Position numbers and translations under genes: made by a program. Of a DNA stretch of 64,000 nt, positions 1-8,127 are shown piece after piece (within the stretch, counting starts at the first letter, position 1; each line of letters starts with the position of its first letter). The notes beneath the pieces were generated by a model, which was not told the origin of the DNA, ran no database searches, and was given only the letters and a program-made list of their open reading frames with translations. Source of the DNA: Fulvivirga marina (lineage in GTDB: Bacteria; Bacteroidota; Bacteroidia; Cytophagales; Cyclobacteriaceae); assembly GCF_016775155.1 (NCBI RefSeq), contig NZ_JAEUGD010000043.1, forward strand, positions 1-64,000, written 5' to 3'.

Positions 1-60
1 GCTAACTGGCATATTTTGAACCGTAATCACTGGCATAAACACTCCGAAATCAGTGGCATA
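1..60. mobile_element. Terminal repeats of an IS21-like insertion sequence (partial)
   Basis: Three copies of a TGGCATA motif lie in direct orientation at 6-13, 30-37 and 53-60, spaced 23-24 bp. The last two share the longer context AATCA(C/G)TGGCATA. Multiple short direct repeats at the element ends are a hallmark of IS21-family elements, and my recollection is that Bacteroidota IS21 ends carry this kind of motif. No transposase is visible, so the element would extend left of the window. The exact end of the element is not determined. Confidence 0.45.
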
Positions 61-100
61 TTTCAAAACGTTATATCCATCTGCTTGGGGAGATTTTCTG

Positions 101-190
101 TTATGAGGTAGTTTCTTTCGAATATTCCTGCGCAATTGATGTAATTTGCTCTTTGTCAAATTGGGGGTTTGTGGACTTGGGAATGTGCAT
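101..190 (-). CDS. Short ORF downstream of dprA-like gene, possible truncated operon member
   Basis: A 29-codon frame starts with ATG 19 bp after the stop of the DprA-like gene on the same strand and ends just before the IS21-like repeats. It begins MHIPKSTNPQFDKEQ and has no recognisable domain. The position, strand and spacing fit a further gene of the helicase/PRTase/DprA operon whose 3' part was lost when the insertion sequence arrived. It could equally be a chance frame; 29 codons is too short to decide. Confidence 0.3.
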   Translation of the reverse strand: MHIPKSTNPQFDKEQITSIAQEYSKETTS

Positions 191-209
191 ATCTGTGAAT
201 TAGAGGCCT

Positions 210-1457
210 TTAAATTACTATTCTAATGTTCATTTTGGGGTTTATCATAAAGGATAACGGTTTACTGGTTTTAATAAGAAAATCTCTCTCCGTACCCATT
301 TTTAACCACTCATCCAATTGACTATTTGTAAGTTTTAATTCCTCCTTCATCTCTTTTTTGGTAACAGTTTTATTTTTGAAATGGTCAATCAGTTTTACTA
401 AAAATAAGTCAAATAAAGAAGCTTCTTTAATTTTGATTTGGAATTCACTTCTATTTAAGTCTAATGTAGTTTTATTCTTTTCGCCTTCTGAGGGCGTCTC
501 TGAATTTGATAAGGAGAACAGTTCAAGTTCATTAAATTTAGAATGATGTTCAGTTAATTTGGATATATTCCAGTCATCATTGATTGAGAGTTTTTTAGCT
601 CCCATTTTTACTATCTCATTATTTCCTTTTCCATCATTATTGATCACCCAAATGGGAACCCAACCCTTCTTAATGTTTTCTTTTGCTCCTTCCCATGTTC
701 CTCCTTTAATATCTGATTTCATAACAATAGTTGCCTCAGATTGAGTATAAATTAGCTTATTCCTGGCCATTGCATTACCCACATTAAAGCCAGCCTCAGG
801 ATTGTATGGTGAAGCCAAACAGAGTTGTTTTTTGATGATGAATTTTCTGAAAATACTCGAAGTGGATTTCTTAATTAATGAGTCGGCCACAAAACCTAGT
901 GAAAAACCGCCAGCTTCTAAAGCTCCTAACATTGCTGCTTCATCGACCCCTATTGCCCCTCCAGAGACTACTCCGAATTTATCTCTAGTAATTTTCGAAC
1001 CTATTCTCTTTGTGTCGTTTAATTCTTGTTCACTGGACTTTCTTGCCCCGACCACCCCAATATAACTTTGGTTAAGAAGTTCAATCCTGCCGATCCCAAA
1101 TAATATTGGAGGAGCATTTTCCTTTAGTTTATTTTTAATCCTTTTAGGATATTCACTATCACCTCTGTTAATGATCCAAATCCCTGCTTTTGACCATTTG
1201 TCTAGTGCTATTGCTAAGCTAGATTTTCGATCTAATAAAAAGTTTATTCGTTCTGAAGAAATAGTCTTGTCTCGTAAATTATCGAGCAATTCGGCACTAT
1301 TCTGAGCTAAAAAGTCCTCTGGGTTTATTCCTTTAGTTTGTAGAAATCTAACAAATCGGTTCCATTCGGTAGTTGTCAATGGTTTCAGGTTTCTATCTGA
1401 GTTCTTAGCAAAGTAAGATGTAAATAATAATATAGCCTTTGTTCTATCTGTAACCAT
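210..1457 (-). CDS. DprA/Smf-like SLOG-fold protein of a putative defence cassette
   Basis: This 415-residue protein carries a DprA-type Rossmann (SLOG) domain at about residues 95-300: GVVGARKSS near 134, SGGAIGVDEAA at 165-175 (canonical DprA has SGxAxGID), GNAMARNKLI near 227 (canonical RNR) and KGGTWEGA at 251-258. The last 50 residues look like a winged helix, as in many DprA proteins. Classical DprA loads RecA on incoming single-stranded DNA. Here the gene starts 4 bp after the RecQ-PRTase stop and is not near competence genes. The pairing with a PRTase recalls ShosA, the DprA-like antitoxin of ShosTA, so a regulatory or antitoxin role is inferred. The motifs diverge from housekeeping DprA, so I do not assign dprA. 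Confidence 0.85.
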   Translation of the reverse strand: MVTDRTKAILLFTSYFAKNSDRNLKPLTTTEWNRFVRFLQTKGINPEDFLAQNSAELLDNLRDKTISSERINFLLDRKSSLAIALDKWSKAGIWIINRGDSEYPKRIKNKLKENAPPILFGIGRIELLNQSYIGVVGARKSSEQELNDTKRIGSKITRDKFGVVSGGAIGVDEAAMLGALEAGGFSLGFVADSLIKKSTSSIFRKFIIKKQLCLASPYNPEAGFNVGNAMARNKLIYTQSEATIVMKSDIKGGTWEGAKENIKKGWVPIWVINNDGKGNNEIVKMGAKKLSINDDWNISKLTEHHSKFNELELFSLSNSETPSEGEKNKTTLDLNRSEFQIKIKEASLFDLFLVKLIDHFKNKTVTKKEMKEELKLTNSQLDEWLKMGTERDFLIKTSKPLSFMINPKMNIRIVI

Positions 1458-1461
1458 AGTT

Positions 1462-3555
1462 TTAATTAGCTGATGTTGAAGTTAATGTTGCAGGGTATAC
1501 AATGCCGCTTCCTGCAGCTCTTAGTAATGCAGTTGCGATTGTCAATGTCCACCCAGAATCAATGGCATCATCAATTAGTAGTACGGGTTCCTCAATTCTA
1601 ACATTATTACCTATTTCAAAAATACCATCCAAATTTTTACACTGAAAGTAACTATTTTCTTGTTCTTTTTGAGGAGCTGTTTCCTCGATTTTATTGATTA
1701 CAGGAATGAATGGTATGCCAAGCTTGACGGCAACTCTATTCGAAAATGATGGAACTAAATCAGGGTGCCTATGGGATGGTATGCAGGTAACCCAAGTAGG
1801 TGAAGGAGAAGGCTTCCATCTTTTGTTGATCATTTCTACAAATGCTTCAACTAATTCATCTCTAAAGTGATTATTGTGTTTATCTAGTGCTACAATTTTT
1901 CCCCACCCGGCATCACCCCACCTTGATAAAGTTTTTCCAATCTCCCCCCGCAAATTCAATGGTAGGTTGCCTGCTAATTCGTATTTAGATAATGCGTCAT
2001 ATTGAATACGAGTTTTCAATTTTATATCGAATTCAGAATGCTTTAAAAATAGAGCTGCCTCTACGCCATTTTGGTGAGTAACTTCTTCGTGTAATTTACT
2101 ATTTGTGCAATTGACACATTTTCCACAGTTAGATTTATTGGGATCATCTAGTGAATCTTGTAGGTATCTCATTAAACATCTATTGTGTTCAATGTACTCT
2201 TTGACTTCCTCCCACTCATTAACGCGTTGACTTGTTAATCTTAGAATCTTTTCAGAGTCCATTTCATAATCTACAGCCGCTCTTTTCCATTTGCTTCCAA
2301 TTTTTACAATTGGTGAAGTTTCTTCAACTTTGAGGTATTTTAGAACTTGCTCTATTTGCCCTTGTCTTAAATTGAGTTCCTTCATCAGTTCGGGCACCGA
2401 TAAACCATCGTGTTCATCCAGTTTATTCAAAATTGCAGTAACGCGCTCTCTAGGTGGAAATGCGGACCGTCTGAAATACTCATGTATTTTGTCATCCTCT
2501 TGTCCAGATAAAAGTATTCCATATGCTTGGTCTATTGCTCGTCCAGCTCTTCCAACCTGCTGATAATAGGAAATAATTGAATTAGGGGCTTGGTAATGTA
2601 CGACAAATCCTAAATCAGGTTTGTCATAACCCATTCCCAGAGCAGAAGTTGCAACTAAGACCTTAATTTCATTATTGAATAAGACATCTTCAACGTACTG
2701 TCTGTATGTGTTAGAATCCTCAAAATTGTCATCAATCGCTCCGGAATAATAGTATGCAGCTTCAATATCGCATTCGATCAACCAATCAGTGACAATGTGT
2801 GCATCTCTTTTTGTTAAAGTATATATTATTCCGCTTCCAGGAAGTCTTTCAATATTTTCCTTTAACCAAGCCAATCTTGAAGCTTGATCTTTGAGCTTTA
2901 TATTTTGTAAAGAGATACTTTTCCTGGTAAGCGCACCTCTTATAATCTCTATATTACCAAGCTGTGAAACGATATCCTCGCATACTCTGTCATTAGCTGT
3001 TGCGGTAGTTCCAAGAATTGGCATACCATCAGGCATAAATTTTAATATGCTTATTATTCTCCGATAATCAGGCCTAAAGTCATGACCCCAATCAGAAATA
3101 CAATGAGCTTCATCAACAACAAATAAACCGATTCTATCAGCTATTGGTCTTAATACATTATCCATAAAACTTTCATTTGAAAGTCTCTCAGGCGAGATCA
3201 ATAGAGCATCTATTTCATTGTTGAGTACGGCTTGTTTGTGAGCTTCCCAATCAGATATATTAGTTGAATTAATTGAAACTGCATTTATTCCTAGTCTTTC
3301 AGCTGCATCAACTTGATTTCTCATGAGTGCGAGCAATGGTGAAATAATAATGGTAGTACCTTTACCTTGATCTCTCAAAATTCTTGTACTAATGAAATAA
3401 ACAGAGCTTTTTCCCCATCCCGTTCTCTCTATAACAAGTAGCTTCTTTCGACCATTTACTAAACTGTCAATAGCTTCCCACTGACCTTCTCTAAATTCAG
3501 CAGAAGGATCATTTATAGCCTTTCTTAATAATTTTAACCCTTCCTCTTTAGTCAT
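1462..3555 (-). CDS. RecQ-type helicase fused to C-terminal ComF-like phosphoribosyltransferase
   Basis: A 697-residue fusion. The helicase part shows Walker A TGWGKSS (45-51), DEAH (148-151) inside the RecQ signature DEAHCISDWGHDFRP, TTATAN (183-188) and motif VI QQVGRAGR (332-339). Cysteines 460, 477, 480 and 483 have the same spacing as the E. coli RecQ zinc site. A likely winged helix (about 370-425) lies before the zinc cluster rather than after it, and there is no HRDC domain. The C-terminal 140 residues are a type I PRTase with PRPP-binding loop VLLIDDAIDSGWT (658-670), as in ComFC. The gene overlaps the XRE gene by 8 bp. It is probably an anti-phage effector or nucleic-acid processing enzyme; the PRTase substrate is unknown. 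Confidence 0.92.
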   Translation of the reverse strand: MTKEEGLKLLRKAINDPSAEFREGQWEAIDSLVNGRKKLLVIERTGWGKSSVYFISTRILRDQGKGTTIIISPLLALMRNQVDAAERLGINAVSINSTNISDWEAHKQAVLNNEIDALLISPERLSNESFMDNVLRPIADRIGLFVVDEAHCISDWGHDFRPDYRRIISILKFMPDGMPILGTTATANDRVCEDIVSQLGNIEIIRGALTRKSISLQNIKLKDQASRLAWLKENIERLPGSGIIYTLTKRDAHIVTDWLIECDIEAAYYYSGAIDDNFEDSNTYRQYVEDVLFNNEIKVLVATSALGMGYDKPDLGFVVHYQAPNSIISYYQQVGRAGRAIDQAYGILLSGQEDDKIHEYFRRSAFPPRERVTAILNKLDEHDGLSVPELMKELNLRQGQIEQVLKYLKVEETSPIVKIGSKWKRAAVDYEMDSEKILRLTSQRVNEWEEVKEYIEHNRCLMRYLQDSLDDPNKSNCGKCVNCTNSKLHEEVTHQNGVEAALFLKHSEFDIKLKTRIQYDALSKYELAGNLPLNLRGEIGKTLSRWGDAGWGKIVALDKHNNHFRDELVEAFVEMINKRWKPSPSPTWVTCIPSHRHPDLVPSFSNRVAVKLGIPFIPVINKIEETAPQKEQENSYFQCKNLDGIFEIGNNVRIEEPVLLIDDAIDSGWTLTIATALLRAAGSGIVYPATLTSTSAN

Positions 3556-3742
3556 TTTCTGCCTTTATTAATTCTTTGGGACTGACTTGTAATATCTTGG
3601 CAATCTCAAAAAGTACGGCTAGCCTAGGTTGTTGCCTGTTTTGCACATATCCATTAACCATGTTGTAGCTTTTTCCAAGTTGTTTAGCCAACCAAATCTG
3701 TTTAATACCCTTATCTTCTAAAACTTCCTTTATTCGGTTCAT
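3548..3742 (-). CDS. XRE/Cro-CI family transcriptional regulator
   Basis: A 64-residue single-domain helix-turn-helix protein (IKQIWLAKQLGKSYNMVNGYV is the turn region), lacking any extra domain. It is the first gene of the minus-strand cassette and its stop overlaps the helicase start by 8 bp, so the two are translationally coupled. An inverted repeat, GAACCAA-N10-TTGGTTC, lies 19 bp upstream, fitting autorepression of the operon. Such small XRE repressors commonly lead defence and toxin-antitoxin operons; no other target is visible here. Confidence 0.9.
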   Translation of the reverse strand: MNRIKEVLEDKGIKQIWLAKQLGKSYNMVNGYVQNRQQPRLAVLFEIAKILQVSPKELIKAEND

Positions 3743-4048
3743 TTCAGTTTAAAATTATGTGAACCAAGATAGTATTTTTGGTTCTAAATATCTTGTTTTT
3801 TAATATATAAATAGTTCGAAATATCTATATTGAGCGTGAGAATGTTCCAGCTCTTTTGGTTTTTCAGAGTTGATGTTATGGTGACAAAAACCAAATGCGC
3901 TATATTGTATGGAGGACCTACACCATGACTAGCCCCTAACAAAGTGTATAATAATAGGAGGCTTAATTAATCCACTCTTTATAAAGAGTACTTTGACAAA
4001 GGCTGATGGCATAGCTTAGTACAATATTTGTAAGCAACCTTTAATTCT
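3743..4048. other. Intergenic region between defence cassette and next gene
   Basis: Beyond the operator candidate this 306-bp stretch contains a perfect 16-bp palindrome ACTCTTTATAAAGAGT at 3974-3989, about 60 bp before the following small gene. No coding frame with family resemblance was seen. The palindrome could be an operator or the remains of an element boundary. Confidence 0.5.
3761..3826. promoter_or_regulatory. Operator candidate upstream of XRE-helicase-dprA operon
   Basis: A perfect inverted repeat with 7-bp arms GAACCAA (3761-3767) and TTGGTTC (3778-3784) is followed by two direct copies of GTTC(T/G)AAATATCT at 3781-3793 and 3814-3826. The site lies directly upstream of the XRE start at 3742 on the minus strand. 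A dyad plus repeated half-sites is what a small Cro/CI-type autorepressor would bind. Binding is inferred from position only. Confidence 0.5.
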
Positions 4049-4264
4049 ATGACCAGCAACCATTCCATCAACAGCCGCCCCGATTTAGAAGTATTTTATG
4101 AATCTGTCGAGATTTCACGTTTCAAGAGCAACCTAAGGTGTGTGCTGTTTGATTACTTAAGTGTCAAACATTACGACTTGATACCAGACTTTGAGAGTTT
4201 TATGCAGGACATGAATTCTTTGTTTGACTTCCTTGATTCATTGGAGAAAATCGAGCGCTCTTAA
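4049..4264 (+). CDS. Small hypothetical protein, 71 aa
   Basis: An ATG frame of 71 codons encodes an acidic, Phe- and Asp-rich peptide (DLIPDFESFMQDMNSLFDFLDSLEK near the C-terminus) predicted to be helical. There is no signal peptide, membrane segment or recognised domain. It sits alone between the defence cassette and the TetR gene, 60 bp after a 16-bp palindrome. It may be real, but similarity evidence is lacking. Confidence 0.45.
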   Translation: MTSNHSINSRPDLEVFYESVEISRFKSNLRCVLFDYLSVKHYDLIPDFESFMQDMNSLFDFLDSLEKIERS

Positions 4265-4318
4265 ACTATCTCCTATCCGAGGCATCTTATTGATCAGTAA
4301 GATATTTTCATGTCAATA

Positions 4319-4359
4319 TTAGACAGACTTGTCTAATCAAATTCTTTTATTTATGTTTG
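4319..4359 (+). promoter_or_regulatory. TetR promoter with NemR-type operator
   Basis: A dyad TTAGACA-GACT-TGTCTAA occupies 4319-4336. Its core TAGAC-N6-GTCTA matches the operator type known for NemR-like TetR regulators. A Bacteroidota -7 element TATGTTTG (TAnnTTTG) lies at 4352-4359, with a TTG-type -33 element inside the dyad about 20 bp upstream. Repressor binding would cover the -33 element, so autorepression of the TetR gene at 4379 is likely. Confidence 0.65.
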
Positions 4360-4378
4360 GCCAATCAAATCGTAAATA

Positions 4379-4900
4379 ATGAAGGTTCGAGATAAACTGA
4401 TATACACTGCAGCCCGGCTGTTTCACAGACATGGCTATAACTCTACGGGGATTAACCAGATCATCGAAGAAGCGGAAATTGCCAAAGGTAGTTTCTACTA
4501 CAACTTTAAGTCGAAGGAAGATCTCTGCATAGCCTACTTAGAGTTTCGTCATACTTATTGGTTTACCAAGCTTCGCCAATATGTGAAGAAACATGCGGGA
4601 GAGAGCAGTGAAGTTTTATGTGCATTTGACTTTTTGGTGTCTATGAATGAACTGGAAAACTTTAGAGGCTGCAGTTTCCTCAATATACTTTCTGAACTCA
4701 ACGAAAATGATTCGAAAATCCTTGAAGTAATCCGAAGTCATAAAAGCGACTTAAGAGATTATATCAAAACCCTGGTGAGTCCTGGTATAAGTGATCATGT
4801 GTATTTGCTGTTTGAAAGTTCGATTATAGAAAGTCAGTTGTTCAAGGATCAGTGGCCAATTATTAAATCTAAAAATATAGTTCAATCCCTAATTAACTAA
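4379..4900 (+). CDS. TetR/AcrR family transcriptional regulator
   Basis: A 173-residue regulator with the TetR N-terminal DNA-binding domain: helix-turn-helix at residues 23-45, ending in the typical [13 protein letters not shown]. The ligand domain contains [11 protein letters not shown], a Cys-containing segment placed like the GC(x)LxNLxxE segment of NemR/AcuR-like regulators, which may sense electrophiles or oxidants. It is followed 4 bp later by an NTF2-like gene, so the two form an operon behind a NemR-type operator. The inducer is not deducible from sequence. Confidence 0.92.
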   Translation: MKVRDKLIYTAARLFHRHGYNSTGINQIIEEAEIAKGSFYYNFKSKEDLCIAYLEFRHTYWFTKLRQYVKKHAGESSEVLCAFDFLVSMNELENFRGCSFLNILSELNENDSKILEVIRSHKSDLRDYIKTLVSPGISDHVYLLFESSIIESQLFKDQWPIIKSKNIVQSLIN

Positions 4901-4904
4901 AGCT

Positions 4905-5318
4905 ATGGAAGTGAAAAAACCATTACCGCCATTCACGCACGAAACAGCAATGCAGAAAGTGCAAATGGCAGAAGACGCATGGAATTCCAGGAATCCGGAG
5001 AAGGTATCTCTTGCCTACTCTGTAGATACCGAGTGGAGGAACAGAGATAAATTTATCAAGGGCAGAGAGGGCGTAGTTCAGTTCTTATCTGATAAGTGGA
5101 ATAAAGAGCTTGACTATAAACTCAAGAAAGAACTATGGGCATTTACCGACAATAAAATTGCTGTACGTTTCGAGTATGAATATCATGATACGAACGGGCA
5201 ATGGTACCGAGCCTATGGAAATGAGAATTGGGAGTTTGATGAATACGGATTTATGAAAAAGCGATATGCCAGCATCAATGATCTGCCGATAGATGAAAAA
5301 GACAGAAGGATGAAATAA
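4905..5318 (+). CDS. NTF2-like superfamily protein (DUF1348)
   Basis: A 137-residue cytosolic protein of the SnoaL/NTF2 fold. It begins with the DUF1348 hallmark of a helix ([17 protein letters not shown]) followed by [13 protein letters not shown] and a conserved [16 protein letters not shown] strand pair; the C-terminus RRMK is close to the usual family end. No catalytic function is established for DUF1348. It is co-transcribed with the preceding TetR gene, which probably controls it. TetR plus DUF1348 pairs are common in Bacteroidota, so a stress-linked enzyme role is a reasonable inference. Confidence 0.9.
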   Translation: MEVKKPLPPFTHETAMQKVQMAEDAWNSRNPEKVSLAYSVDTEWRNRDKFIKGREGVVQFLSDKWNKELDYKLKKELWAFTDNKIAVRFEYEYHDTNGQWYRAYGNENWEFDEYGFMKKRYASINDLPIDEKDRRMK

Positions 5319-5897
5319 AAGTCACTCTTATTATAGTTTTTGTGAGGCTTGAGATAGTAATAGGTGTTTTATTAGGCTATTTATTTTTTGCATTTATAAA
5401 AACAGGTTCCATTTTTCTTCCGCCACGCCGTGCTTGTCCATTTCACTGCGTGCTATAGTAAATAAAAAATAGAATGAACGATTTATTCAGCCATAAATAT
5501 GCTTTTAAACGTATTTATGGTCTTTGTGCATCGGGGCTATCAGTATTAGTTCTTCACACCTGATCTGTGTGCAGATTACATGGCACAGTGCAGAAACTTA
5601 GTTTCTCCAGCAGTTCTTATTCATATAATACCCGTCACAACTACTTTCTTTTTTTACTTTATTCTAGTGGTACCGGGTTTAACTCCGGGGTCAAATGACG
5701 CTGGAAAATTATAACTAAACTGATTAAGCTCAATAAAGTTTTCCAATTCTTTAGCGTAATTGATTGATTTGCAGATTGCTTGTGCTGTAACAGAAATTGT
5801 AAAATTTAATAGTCTTGGATTTAGTAAGTTCAAGTCATAGTGTCGACTTTTGAGTCATAAGCACCCAAAAATTAAAGTGTAAAACCAATGTTTTTGA
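5319..5897. other. 579-bp intergenic region with one hairpin
   Basis: No supported gene was found. A stem with 9-bp arms CCATAAATA (5491-5499) and TATTTATGG (5512-5520) is present. A minus-strand frame from about 5859 to 5654 has no stop but also no ATG and no recognised motif, so I do not call it. The start of the downstream Crp gene is at the far end. Confidence 0.5.
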
Positions 5898-6491
5898 ATG
5901 GAAACCGATGTGGATATCAGTAAGGTTGTCGAAACCATTAGTGCCAGCTATACTCCTTTAACCGATGCATGCCAAGGCGACCTGGTTCGGGCACTTAAAA
6001 TTTTGCGTTTCGACCGGTCTGCTACCCTTGTTAAGGAAGGGCAATATGCGGATAAAACCTATTTTATTGTAGAGGGCTGCGCCAGGGCTTATTATCTAAA
6101 AGATGGTAAAGATATTACAGATTGGTTCGCATTCGAGGGCGAGTTTATAAGCTCCATTAACAGCTTTTTTCTTGATGTGCCAAGTCCTCACTTCATAGAG
6201 ATATTGGAGCGGGGAATTTTGCTGGAGCTTTCAAGAGATAAAATCACTATACTTTCTGATAAGTACCACGATTTTGAAAGACTGGTCAAAACAGTAGTAA
6301 CCAAAACGCTGCTTCAGCTTCAGCAACGTGTTGTCTCTATCCAGTTCGAGACGGCACAACAGAAGTATGAAAACCTTTTGGGGGTTCAGCCGGGAATTAC
6401 GCAGAGAGTACCTCTGACGCATATAGCCTCATTTTTGGGCATTACCCTGGAGACCTTAAGCAGAATCCGCAATCCTAAAAACGGAATTTGA
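5898..6491 (+). CDS. Crp/Fnr family transcriptional regulator
   Basis: A 197-residue regulator: N-terminal cyclic-nucleotide-binding-like beta roll (GQYADKTYFIVEGCARAYYLKDGKDITDWF is the characteristic turn, residues about 48-77), a dimer helix, then a C-terminal winged helix ending VPLTHIASFLGITLETLSRIR. This form, with a short C-terminus and no Fe-S cysteines, is widespread in Bacteroidota. The gene is followed 56 bp later by a membrane protein gene, a possible target. The effector is unknown. Confidence 0.93.
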   Translation: METDVDISKVVETISASYTPLTDACQGDLVRALKILRFDRSATLVKEGQYADKTYFIVEGCARAYYLKDGKDITDWFAFEGEFISSINSFFLDVPSPHFIEILERGILLELSRDKITILSDKYHDFERLVKTVVTKTLLQLQQRVVSIQFETAQQKYENLLGVQPGITQRVPLTHIASFLGITLETLSRIRNPKNGI

Positions 6492-6547
6492 TCTATGTCA
6501 AATGCTGACTAGAGTTGATGCCTGATCTTTGCCCAAAAACAAGAAAT

Positions 6548-7159
6548 ATGAAGCGAATTCACTATTTATCTGGCATAACCATTACCGTGTTCATTGGGCT
6601 GCACTTATTTAATCATGTGGTTGGCATTTTCGGTGCGGATAAACACATCGAAGTCATGACCGTATTACGACATTTTTATCGCAACCTTTTTGCTGAGATA
6701 ATACTTCTGTCGGCCGTTCTGGTTCAAATAATTTCGGGCATTTCCCTATTTGTCAGAGGAAGAAAGCATGCAACCAACGACTTTGAAATGCTACACCTTT
6801 GGACAGGAATTTATATGGCGGTTTTTCTGATCATTCATTTGAGTGCTGTAATTACAGGCAGGTTTGTCTTAAACCTGGATACTAATTTCTATTTTGGAGT
6901 GGCTGGTTTGAATACCTTTCCTCATAATATGTTTTTCATTCCATATTATGGCCTTGCAATCCTTTCATTTTTTGGCCATATAGCGGCTATTCATAAAAGG
7001 AAAATGAAACAACCCATACTCGGTGTGTCTCCATCTGCTCAGTCCGTGGCAATTCTAGTATCGGGAGCAGTATTGACCCTATTGATATTTTATGGTCTTA
7101 CCAATCAGTTTCATGGGGTGCCAATACCGGATGAATATGGTGTGCTTGTCGGGAAATAA
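6548..7159 (+). CDS. Multi-pass membrane protein, possible haem-binding
   Basis: About 203 residues with five hydrophobic segments. I place the start at the ATG giving MKRIHYLSG; upstream TTG and ATG codons at 6515 and 6518 would add 10-11 polar residues. Histidines sit inside membrane helices (GLHLFNHVVG, MLHLWTGIYMAVFLIIHLS), reminiscent of b-type haem ligands in succinate dehydrogenase membrane anchors, though no Sdh gene is near. It follows a Crp regulator on the same strand. The function is unassigned; haem binding is inference. Confidence 0.75.
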   Translation: MKRIHYLSGITITVFIGLHLFNHVVGIFGADKHIEVMTVLRHFYRNLFAEIILLSAVLVQIISGISLFVRGRKHATNDFEMLHLWTGIYMAVFLIIHLSAVITGRFVLNLDTNFYFGVAGLNTFPHNMFFIPYYGLAILSFFGHIAAIHKRKMKQPILGVSPSAQSVAILVSGAVLTLLIFYGLTNQFHGVPIPDEYGVLVGK

Positions 7160-7248
7160 ATTTTGTGTTTGAGAGGGGTAAAGGTTTTTGATACTGACAT
7201 AGGGTTGACACAGGCGTGGATTAGTATTGTATAAATCAATATTATCCT

Positions 7249-8127
7249 ATGAAAAAATTATTACTTATGTCGGTGACCTGCCTGTTAATGTTAGGTGGAG
7301 CCTACGGTCAAAACTCAGTCTCAATGAAGAAAGAACAAGTCAAGATCAATGACCAGGTGAAGATAAGCTATCTTCAAAGCGGTAGTGGAGACATTACTTT
7401 GCTTTTTTTGCATGGCTGGTGCATTAATAGCGGCTATTGGAAAAATCAGATTACTCACTTTAGCAAAGACTATAGCGTATATGCCATGGATTTGCCGGGC
7501 TTTGGTGAATCTACTGCCAAAGGGAGAACCTCATGGACAATAAAGGAGTATGCAGAAGATGTTGAAGGCTTTATAAAAAAGAAGGGTCTGAAGAATGTGG
7601 TGCTGGTTGGTCATTCTATGTCGGGAAATATCATGTTGCATGTGGCTATTGATCTGCCAGTCCAGGTCATCGGGGTTGTGGGTGTTGATAACTTCAAATA
7701 TGTTGGCGTTGAGTTTTCGCCTGAGGATACGAAATATATGACCGATTACTTTGAGGCTCTGGAAAGTGATTTCGGTAAAAATGCACCAACATACTCTGAG
7801 AAGACCTTGTTTCATCTTTCTACTCCACCAGAGGTAAAGAAAGCTGTGATGACAGACATTGCGAACACTGATCCGGCAATTGGTCTTAAATCTCTAAAGG
7901 ATCTGATGCAAGGCTTTCAAGATGTGCCCAAGCTACTTGAGAAGTTACCGCTGAAACTATATCTTATCAATAGTTCTGCTACATCAACTTACGAGGAAGG
8001 GCTTAAAAAATATTCAAGGAATGATTTCCATATCGAGTTCATTGGAGACACGGGTCATTATCCGATGGTGGAAAACCCGACAGTCTTCAACGAAGCATTA
8101 GATAATATTTTGGCATCTGTTAAGTAA
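7249..8127 (+). CDS. Secreted alpha/beta hydrolase
   Basis: A 292-residue protein with a signal peptide (MKKLLLMSVTCLLMLGGAYG, cleavage before Gln). The hydrolase core shows the oxyanion region LLFLHGWCINSGYW, the strand YAMDLPGFGES, the nucleophile elbow GHSMSG (Ser near residue 125) and the catalytic His in GDTGHYPMVE near the C-terminus. It is likely an esterase or related hydrolase acting in the periplasm; the substrate is not predictable. It stands alone, with a short dyad just past the stop (8134-8157) that may help termination. Confidence 0.9.
   Translation: MKKLLLMSVTCLLMLGGAYGQNSVSMKKEQVKINDQVKISYLQSGSGDITLLFLHGWCINSGYWKNQITHFSKDYSVYAMDLPGFGESTAKGRTSWTIKEYAEDVEGFIKKKGLKNVVLVGHSMSGNIMLHVAIDLPVQVIGVVGVDNFKYVGVEFSPEDTKYMTDYFEALESDFGKNAPTYSEKTLFHLSTPPEVKKAVMTDIANTDPAIGLKSLKDLMQGFQDVPKLLEKLPLKLYLINSSATSTYEEGLKKYSRNDFHIEFIGDTGHYPMVENPTVFNEALDNILASVK

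Noticed and set aside
210-1457. Housekeeping dprA
   Set aside because: Motifs diverge from canonical DprA, the gene sits in a regulator-helicase cassette, and no competence genes are nearby.
5654-5859. Minus-strand open frame in the 5.3-5.9 kb spacer with protein-like composition
   Set aside because: It has no ATG, no recognised motif and no ribosome-binding context; about 66 codons can stay open by chance in AT-rich DNA.
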